Assembly: GCA_003214855.1 (NCBI GenBank)
Contig: QCLC01000014.1
Span: forward strand, 1-39,591
Direction of reading: 5' to 3'
Length of the DNA: 39,591 nucleotides
Source of the DNA: Prochlorococcus sp. AG-412-I05
GTDB lineage: Bacteria; Cyanobacteriota; Cyanobacteriia; PCC-6307; Cyanobiaceae
Below, piece after piece: positions 34,512 through 39,591 of the stretch. The notes beneath the pieces are model-generated. The model ran no database searches. It saw nothing but the letters and a program-made list of their open reading frames with translations, and had not been told where the DNA came from. Every line of letters starts with the position of its first letter. The stretch's first letter is position 1. A program made the translations under genes and the position numbers.

Positions 34512-34601
34512 CCAAGCGAGCTCCTTTGTAAGGGCTTGTCTTGAACCTTGCGCCTGCTGAGTGCAGAGAGGGGAATTCTCGAGATAGTCGTTTGAGTTTG
34601 T

Positions 34602-36758
34602 TTGCGAGGGTTTTCTTCGCCTTTGCTTGTTTCAGGCTTAGCCCTGACAGCACTAGTGCTTGGTGCCCAGCCCTTTCCTTCTCAGGCAATGGTTGTCGTT
34701 GCTGTGGTGTTGCTGATCACGGCTCGTTTCTGCTTGATTCGTCTCGGCATTCCCCAAAGCAGGGCTACAGCATTGGCGTTGATGTTGCCATTGTTGTTGG
34801 CATGGTCTTGCTGGTGGGGGCAGCCGAGGCCTGGACCTTTGGACCCTGCGCGCCTGTTGGCGAGTGACGGTTTTTTTGATCGTTCCTCGCGCCTACCGCT
34901 TCGCAGCAGCCTCGAAGGTCGGCTACTGAGTGATAGCCGATTGCTTCGTGATAGCAGCTTTGAGGCTGATAGTTGCCGTGCCTTGTTGGCGGTGAACCGG
35001 CTCAATGGCCTGCCGAGGCATGGCCGTAGTGAAGTTCAGCTACGACCTTGCCCTCAGCTTTTGCAGCAGGGTTGGCGAATCCGTGTGCATGGTCAGTTGC
35101 GCGCTCCGGCTCTAGGGCCTCATTCGCTACTGCCTGGGCCAGCGGAGCGGCTTCAGCAGCAGGGAAGTTGGAGCCAATTCTGGGGTGATCAGGTTGAGGT
35201 GTTGCAACGTCCCTGGACGCCCATCGCCGATGCTCGCCGTCAGGTTGCCATGCGCTTACAGCAACTGGCCGGTCCGCGGTCGGGAGGATTGCTGGCGGCT
35301 TTGGTTCTGGGTCGTGCCCAAGTTGATCTGCCGCTTGATTTGGTTAAGGCGTTCCGCGTTGCTGGCCTTTCCCATGCCTTGGCGGCCTCGGGCTTTCATC
35401 TTTCTGTGCTGTTGGGAGCGTCGCTGGGGATTGCTCGGTTGCTGCCAAGGCCCTTTCGTTTGACGTTTGCTGCAACGGCATTGATCAGCTTTTTGATGCT
35501 GGCCGGACCACAACCGTCGGTTGTGAGAGCTGTGTTGATGGGTAGCACGGTGTTGTTGATCAACGAAGGCGGAGGCCGCAGTCGTCCTCTAGGGGTGTTG
35601 CTAGCGACGTTGGTGCTGATGTTGTTGGTGAATCCCACCTGGGCGCGTTCGATTGGTTTTCAATTGAGTGCGGCAGCTACTGCCGGATTGGTTGTCACAG
35701 CAGGGCCCCTAGAGCAGGCTCTCTCCAAGCGTCTACCTAGATGGCTTCGAGGGTTGGCACCGGCGCTGGCTGTTCCTTTGGCCGCAATCGTTTGGACTCT
35801 GCCACTACAGATTGTTCATTTTGGATCCACTCCTGTCTATGCCCTAGTGGCGAATCTGCTGGCTGCTCCTTTGTTGGTGCTGCTCACCCTCTCAGCGATG
35901 GCGTTGGCCTGGTTGTGTTTGCTCTTGCCTGCTGGCTGGTTGACTCCATGGCTGAGTTGGATCAGTTGGCCGATCCAGCAGTTGGCTGGGTTATTGATTG
36001 CTCTGGTGCGTTGGATCTGCACTTGGCCAATGGCGCAGTTGTTCACCGGTCATCCCCAGTCTTGGTTGGTGTTGTTGTTGGTGTTGGGATTGCTGCCTTG
36101 GTTGGTAACGGGATTGCGTCACTTGCGTGCCTGGGGAGTGGTTGCGTTGTTGGTTTGTTCGTTATCGCAGGCTGTTGTGCAGATGAGCGATGGACTCGTG
36201 GTGGTGCATCAGCACAGTCGGCGATGGTTATTAGCTAGGCATCGTGGGCGGGCGGTTTTGGTTAGTACTCATGGAGATGGTCGTAGCTGTTGGCAGGCTC
36301 GTCGCCTGAGTGAAGCGTTTGGCCATGCCCGTCTTGATTGGGCGATGGTCTTGGATCCGGTTGCCAGTGAGGCGGCGTCCTGTTGGCGAAATCTGGCCCA
36401 TACCGTGCTGGCTGAGCATCAGGGTGTGATGCCTTTGCAGGTTGGACAGCGGTTAGCCAGTCCTGGCCTGGAGGTGAGACCAATCGCTGCAGCAGAGCAG
36501 AGTTTGCAGTTGCGAGCTGGTCGTTTGCGTTGGCATCTGCTGCCAACGCGTCAGGCCTATTGGAGTTGGCGTGATCGTCAGGGATTGGATGGCATGGAGC
36601 GTCAACCTTTAGTCAAATCAGAGGATTTGACAGGGATTTGGCTTGGTTTTGTCCCAACCTCTCTTGAGCGGCGATGGCTGGTACAACACACTGCAGGGCG
36701 GCTTTGGGTCAGTGGTAGGGCAAGCGGCTCCCTGAGCATGGTGGCCTCAGCGTTTTAA
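34602..36758 (+). CDS. comEC: DNA uptake channel protein ComEC/Rec2
   Basis: This 718-residue multi-helix membrane protein matches ComEC. Two N-terminal helices (LLVSGLALTALVLGAQPF and MVVVAVVLLITARFCLI) precede a soluble OB-like domain (residues 85-220), then the competence core with VKAFRVAGLSHALAASGFHL and roughly eight helices. The C-terminal soluble part (VVVHQHSRRWLLARHRGRAV) resembles the degenerate beta-lactamase-like domain. ComEC forms the inner-membrane channel for single-stranded DNA during transformation. The start is TTG 34602. The neighbouring ATGs are out of frame; no strong ribosome site supports it, so the N-terminus is uncertain by some codons. With the pilin block at 1-5.5 kb it makes competence plausible. 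Confidence 0.88.
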   Translation: MRGFSSPLLVSGLALTALVLGAQPFPSQAMVVVAVVLLITARFCLIRLGIPQSRATALALMLPLLLAWSCWWGQPRPGPLDPARLLASDGFFDRSSRLPLRSSLEGRLLSDSRLLRDSSFEADSCRALLAVNRLNGLPRHGRSEVQLRPCPQLLQQGWRIRVHGQLRAPALGPHSLLPGPAERLQQQGSWSQFWGDQVEVLQRPWTPIADARRQVAMRLQQLAGPRSGGLLAALVLGRAQVDLPLDLVKAFRVAGLSHALAASGFHLSVLLGASLGIARLLPRPFRLTFAATALISFLMLAGPQPSVVRAVLMGSTVLLINEGGGRSRPLGVLLATLVLMLLVNPTWARSIGFQLSAAATAGLVVTAGPLEQALSKRLPRWLRGLAPALAVPLAAIVWTLPLQIVHFGSTPVYALVANLLAAPLLVLLTLSAMALAWLCLLLPAGWLTPWLSWISWPIQQLAGLLIALVRWICTWPMAQLFTGHPQSWLVLLLVLGLLPWLVTGLRHLRAWGVVALLVCSLSQAVVQMSDGLVVVHQHSRRWLLARHRGRAVLVSTHGDGRSCWQARRLSEAFGHARLDWAMVLDPVASEAASCWRNLAHTVLAEHQGVMPLQVGQRLASPGLEVRPIAAAEQSLQLRAGRLRWHLLPTRQAYWSWRDRQGLDGMERQPLVKSEDLTGIWLGFVPTSLERRWLVQHTAGRLWVSGRASGSLSMVASAF

Positions 36759-36785
36759 AGTTGCCTTTCGTCTTTACGGGCGTCT

Positions 36786-36870
36786 GGAGAGGTGGCTGAG
36801 TGGTCGAAAGCGAACGACTCGAAATCGTTTGACGGGCAACCGTCCGTGGGTTCGAATCCCACCCTCTCCG
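36786..36870 (+). tRNA. tRNA-Ser, anticodon CGA
   Basis: Class II tRNA with acceptor GGAGAGG (36786-36792) pairing with CCTCTCC (36863-36869) and discriminator G. The anticodon stem AACGA/TCGTT has loop CTCGAAA, so anticodon CGA reads UCG serine codons. A long variable arm (GACGGGCAACCGTC) and T-arm GTGGGTTCGAATCCCAC are present. No CCA is encoded. Its 3' end lies 187 bases before the integrase gene. Confidence 0.97.
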
Positions 36871-37056
36871 TTTTTAGTTTGTGCTGCCGGGACCTGACAG
36901 GTCTCGGAGTGCTGTTGTAGTAAGGTGTCTGGGACGCGGCGCTGTCCTGAGAGGTCCTCGGGAAACCCCTCCGGAGCGCTTGATTTGTTGGTGGATATGT
37001 TGGTGGATATTGTGGTTGTGTTGGTGGATAAAATGTGTGTTGGTGGATTACCTTAG
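36871..37056. promoter_or_regulatory. Left end of an integrated island
   Basis: Region between the tRNA 3' end and the integrase. It holds GACCT/AGGTC (36892-36904), a GCGCT/AGCGC pair around 36937-36979, and the TTGGTGGAT repeats. The tRNA 3' end is presumably the attachment core. Confidence 0.5.
36988..37049 (+). repeat. TTGGTGGATA repeats before the integrase
   Basis: Four copies of TTGGTGGATA/T start at 36988, 37000, 37021 and 37040, spaced 12, 21 and 19 bases. They may be arm-type sites for the integrase or binding sites for a regulator. Confidence 0.75.
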
Positions 37057-38325
37057 ATGGGTCTGACAGAAAGGGAAGTCAGGTCACTATCAGTCAAGTC
37101 AAAGAGGTACAGCAGGTCCGTGGGAGACTCCCTATATGTATTAGTAGAACCTGTAAAAGGTAGTGGTGGCAAGAGTTTTGTAGGAAAAATGCGTTCTAAT
37201 GGCAAGCAAATTGATGTTCGTATCGGCGTTTTTGGCAAAGGTCCAGGGCAGTGGACTCTCAAAGCAGCAAGAGATGAATGGTTTCGTTTGCGGAGTTGGT
37301 ATAGAGAGACAGGCAGAGATCCAAGAGAATTGCAAAAGGATGAGAAAAGGCAATTAGCAAAACAATCCTCTGATCAAACACTTAATGAGTTGGTTGATTC
37401 TTATTTGATTGCATGTAAGACCAAATACAAACAATCAGAGACCACCATTAAGGACAAGAAAAATAAGTTGTCCAATGAAATTATCCCTGCATTAGGTGGA
37501 AGTACTCCTGTTAGTCGTTTGGGATGGGATGAGAAATCAAAAGGTAGGACTGGCAGAGAAGCGGTCTTTGAGATCACTGACTCCATAGAGAAGAGGGGGT
37601 CTCTGAATCAGGCAAGGAAGGTGCTTGGCGTGATGAGGCACCTCTTTGACTACGCCATAGAACGGGGATGGATGGAGAGAGGTCAAAACCCTGCAGTGCA
37701 AGCAAGGAGTGTTGGTGCAGGGCATGAGGTCCAACACAACCCTTGTTTGTCGTGGGATGAGTTGCCGCAGTTATTGGATGACCTAAACCGCAATAAGGGG
37801 AATGGGTCACAGGTGGTTCTTGCTGCGATCAAGTTGGATTTAATGACTTTCTTGCGTGTTGGGTCATTGGTTCCAATGCGTTGGGATGAAGTGGATTACG
37901 CAGCAAACCTATGGACTGTGCCTGGATCCAGGATGAAGAGCGGCAAGAATCATTGGGTTCCTCTTACTGATCCAATCAAGGATCTGCTGGCACATCTGAG
38001 GAAAATCAATGGTGATCAGGAGTATGTGTTCTGGAGTCCAAGGGGTAGAAGCAAACCCCATATCGATGAGTCAGCACTCAACCAACACCTCAAAGTGCGC
38101 CTTGGTTATGGAGGAAGGCAAACCGCTCATGGACTTCGTTCTTTGCCACTAACAGCAGGGCAGGAAGTCCTTAAGTTCTCTGCTGAGGTCATTCAACGGC
38201 AGATGGACCATGCCGTTGGGGACAAGGTTCGTCAGGCATACGACAAGTCCCAACTTCTTGATGAGAGGTGGAAGTTCATGCGTGCCTGGTGTGATGCGCT
38301 ACTTGATCAAGGACTTGAGGTCTAA
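37057..38325 (+). CDS. int: Tyrosine recombinase (phage-type integrase)
   Basis: This 422-residue site-specific recombinase has an N-terminal arm/DUF4102-like part (about residues 1-100) and a SAM-like core-binding domain (about 105-210, LNELVDSYLIACKTKYKQSE). The catalytic domain has Arg in FLRVGSLVPMRWDEVD, HGLRSLPLT (His-x-x-Arg) and MDHAVGDKVRQAYDKSQ (second His and the Tyr nucleophile). It should cut and rejoin DNA at the tRNA-Ser 3' end. ATG 37057 directly follows a TAG in that frame. It faces away from the tRNA in the same orientation. Integrity looks complete, so the element may still be mobile or recently so; its right end is not in the window. Confidence 0.93.
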   Translation: MGLTEREVRSLSVKSKRYSRSVGDSLYVLVEPVKGSGGKSFVGKMRSNGKQIDVRIGVFGKGPGQWTLKAARDEWFRLRSWYRETGRDPRELQKDEKRQLAKQSSDQTLNELVDSYLIACKTKYKQSETTIKDKKNKLSNEIIPALGGSTPVSRLGWDEKSKGRTGREAVFEITDSIEKRGSLNQARKVLGVMRHLFDYAIERGWMERGQNPAVQARSVGAGHEVQHNPCLSWDELPQLLDDLNRNKGNGSQVVLAAIKLDLMTFLRVGSLVPMRWDEVDYAANLWTVPGSRMKSGKNHWVPLTDPIKDLLAHLRKINGDQEYVFWSPRGRSKPHIDESALNQHLKVRLGYGGRQTAHGLRSLPLTAGQEVLKFSAEVIQRQMDHAVGDKVRQAYDKSQLLDERWKFMRAWCDALLDQGLEV

Positions 38326-38333
38326 AAGAAGCG

Positions 38334-38555
38334 TCAGGCAGTTCTATTGGTAGAGGAACCCTTCTTGCAACTGCTCTTAATCGGCAACCAGTCTTCGGCA
38401 TAGGTACTGGTCCATCTCGCCTTACGCCATTCAGCAAGCATCTGCATGCCTCCATAACGCTTGATGAGGTCATGGAGAACAACACCATTGAGAGTGCATC
38501 CATCCACGGGACATGCCAGCACATAGGTGTCTTTACTGCGTGCATAACCCATCAC
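38334..38555 (-). CDS. Zinc-ribbon-like protein, copy 1 (possibly 5'-truncated)
   Basis: The 74-codon frame from a GTG at 38555 (next codon is ATG) includes a CPVDGC pair and LHDLIKRYGG. Upstream the same frame continues to 38696 and reads EIASRLGGVKRRDNFNGKET and VQCPNCKKRKAV, giving the partner CPNC. A four-cysteine zinc ribbon (CPNC ... CPVDGC) is thus encoded, but no ATG, GTG or TTG precedes it in frame, so the true N-terminus is lost or starts at a rare codon. The last residues (SSCKKGSSTNRTA) differ from copy 2. It resembles zinc-binding pieces of mobile-element primases, which is only inference. The 3' end lies nine bases from the integrase stop. Confidence 0.5.
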   Translation of the reverse strand: MMGYARSKDTYVLACPVDGCTLNGVVLHDLIKRYGGMQMLAEWRKARWTSTYAEDWLPIKSSCKKGSSTNRTA

Positions 38556-38612
38556 TGCCTTGCGCTTCTTGCAGTTAGGGCACTGAACCTGGAAGGTTTC
38601 TTTGCCGTTGAA
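38372..38612 (-). repeat. Direct repeat, copy 1 of zinc-ribbon segment
   Basis: 241 bases match 39351-39591 in the same orientation without gaps. Differences are scattered and mostly keep the protein frame. Confidence 0.85.
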
Positions 38613-38709
38613 GTTATCTCTTCTTTTGACTCCACCTAATCTTGATGCTATTTCAATGAAGAATGGATATTCAATATTGAGATCACGCCGATTGCACTAC
38701 ATGTATAAT

Positions 38710-39131
38710 GTGATAACTCAAAAACATTGTTATTACTATTAAAAACCATTATGTGCGTAATACATTTTGCGATGGTGTGATTAAATTGTGAGAATTACGC
38801 TGCTGAGCAAAACATGAAAATTTCAAATCTTATAGTTACTGCTGCTATTTCACTTGGGAGTGCATTAGGTGTTTCGTCTTCAGTGCAGGCAGGATATACG
38901 TGTAGAGACACAATGTTGGGGAGACAGTGTTCTGGTGAGTTAAATGGTCAAAGGGTTGATACGATAACGCGAGACACAATGTTGGGGAGGCAGACGACTG
39001 GAACTGTTGGAGGAGAACCATACAATGTGACTTGTAGAGAGACAATGTTGGGAACACAGTGTGATTAATTTTCTTCGGATAGCAGAAGTGTGATAATTCT
39101 GTGCCCCAATTGTGATAATTGTGTGATAACT
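38710..39131. repeat. GTGATAAYT repeats around the small secreted gene
   Basis: GTGATAACT at 38710, GTGATAATT at 39090 and 39112, GTGATAACT at 39123. One copy precedes the small gene and three follow it. They could be binding sites; chance in AT-rich DNA is also possible. Confidence 0.45.
38814..39068 (+). CDS. Small secreted protein with three TMLG repeats
   Basis: This 84-residue protein has signal peptide MKISNLIVTAAISLGSALG (cleavage near VQA-GYT). The mature part is three copies of a unit of about 21 residues. The units are CRDTMLGRQCSGELNGQRVD, then RDTMLGRQTTGTVGGEPYNV, then CRETMLGTQCD. The repeated DNA CACAATGTTGGG(G)A is also nearly identical between units (38909, 38972, 39041). 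Four cysteines in the first and third units may be bridged. No enzymatic motif; likely periplasmic or extracellular. It sits alone between the two zinc-ribbon copies. ATG 38814 is the only sensible start. Confidence that it is a gene is fairly high; function is unknown. Confidence 0.8.
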   Translation: MKISNLIVTAAISLGSALGVSSSVQAGYTCRDTMLGRQCSGELNGQRVDTITRDTMLGRQTTGTVGGEPYNVTCRETMLGTQCD

Positions 39132-39330
39132 ATCCTTTCTTTTTAGTTCTTCAAATGACTTGCTATAACTAACTTCTAGAAAAGGTTTATATTACACATA
39201 CAAAAGGTCTGTATTAACGCCGATTACACAACGTGACTAAAAATACTAGTGATAGCAGGGGATTAGGGCGATCTAAAAATTCTGCTCACAGTCTACTCAC
39301 ACTTGCCTAGTCACATTCTTGGACGGTTAT

Positions 39331-39591
39331 TCATGGCATTTGCTTGCCCTTGCTCTTAATCGGCAACCAGTCTTCGGAGTAGGTACTGGTCCATCTCGCC
39401 TTACGCCACTCATCAAACATCACTGTGCCTCCATAACGCTTGATTAGGTCATGGAGGACAAAACCATTGAGAGTGCATCCATCCACAGGACATGCCAGCA
39501 CATAGGTGTCCTTACTGCGTGCATAACCCATCACTGCCTTGTGCTTCTTGCAGTTAGGGCACTGAACCCTGAAGGTTTCTTTGCCGTTGAA
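39331..39591 (-). CDS. Zinc-ribbon-like protein, copy 2 (5' end beyond window)
   Basis: The frame ending at TCA 39331-39333 is open to the window end (86 codons plus stop). It includes FNGKETFRVQCPNCKKHKAV, then CPVDGCTLNGFVLHDLIKRY and a tail LPIKSKGKQMP. Compared with copy 1 most changes are conservative (YGGMQMLAEW against YGGTVMFDEW). The C-terminus is not truncated; the N-terminus lies outside. It may be the parent gene of which copy 1 is a fragment. A nucleic acid-binding role is plausible from the ribbon only. Confidence 0.6.
   Translation of the reverse strand, partial: FNGKETFRVQCPNCKKHKAVMGYARSKDTYVLACPVDGCTLNGFVLHDLIKRYGGTVMFDEWRKARWTSTYSEDWLPIKSKGKQMP
39351..39591 (-). repeat. 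Direct repeat, copy 2 of zinc-ribbon segment
   Basis: Partner of 38372-38612. The repeat may continue past the window edge. Confidence 0.85.

Noticed and set aside
36871-39591. Second copy of the tRNA-Ser 3' end (right attachment site)
   Set aside because: The T-arm and acceptor sequence were not found again within the window; the element likely extends further.
1-39591. CRISPR array, rRNA operon or insertion sequence
   Set aside because: No spaced repeat array, no rRNA-like conserved sequence and no transposase or paired terminal inverted repeats were seen. The only recombinase is the tyrosine integrase.

Overview
The window looks like a chromosomal stretch of a marine picocyanobacterium. 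The best fit is a low-light Prochlorococcus of the MIT9313/MIT9303 type, or a close Synechococcus relative. The reasons are a chlorophyll synthase (ChlG), a compact quinone methyltransferase (MenG), a Som-type outer-membrane porin with an SLH domain, a FutA/IdiA iron-binding protein, frequent GTG/TTG starts and weak Shine-Dalgarno sites. The lineage is inferred from gene content; no database was searched.

Layout. (1) 1-5.55 kb: type IV pilus block. A PilX-like protein (cut by the window edge) and three prepilins lie on the minus strand. Diverging from them is a tightly overlapping plus-strand operon of four minor pilins resembling a K/I/H/J (PilX/V/FimT/W) tip set. (2) 6.0-14.1 kb: an orphan sensor kinase, then an accessory segment. 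The segment holds a 1481-residue multicopper oxidase with FG-GAP and C-terminal extensions, a decayed flavin amine oxidase, and a second, broken copy of the kinase 3' end. The intact and broken kinase ends bracket the segment like long direct repeats. (3) 14.1-23.0 kb: core genes, namely a peptide-type ABC permease, TrmH, an alkyltransferase-like protein, RsmB, a class A penicillin-binding protein, ChlG, a DUF2862 protein, HisF and MenG. Many overlap by 2-4 bases. (4) 23.0-29.2 kb: an AT-rich, loosely packed accessory stretch with hypotheticals, a DUF1311 secreted protein, a TPR-methyltransferase and a VTT/DedA-like membrane protein. (5) 29.2-36.8 kb: glyQ, the porin Som, a small secreted protein, a PiuC-like dioxygenase, FutA and ComEC. 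(6) 36.8 kb to the end: tRNA-Ser(CGA), a tyrosine integrase and the start of an integrated island. The island holds two near-identical zinc-ribbon ORFs flanking a tiny secreted protein built of a repeated TMLG motif.

How parts may work together. The pili and ComEC are both components of DNA uptake, so the window may hold much of a competence machine. Som, PiuC and FutA sit together and suggest iron acquisition across outer membrane and periplasm. DUF2862, chlG and the penicillin-binding protein form one minus-strand overlapping transcription unit. The most unusual items are the giant copper oxidase and its repeat-bracketed island, the divergent trmH/ATL pair whose start codons share one CATG, and the small repeat protein between duplicated zinc-ribbon genes.
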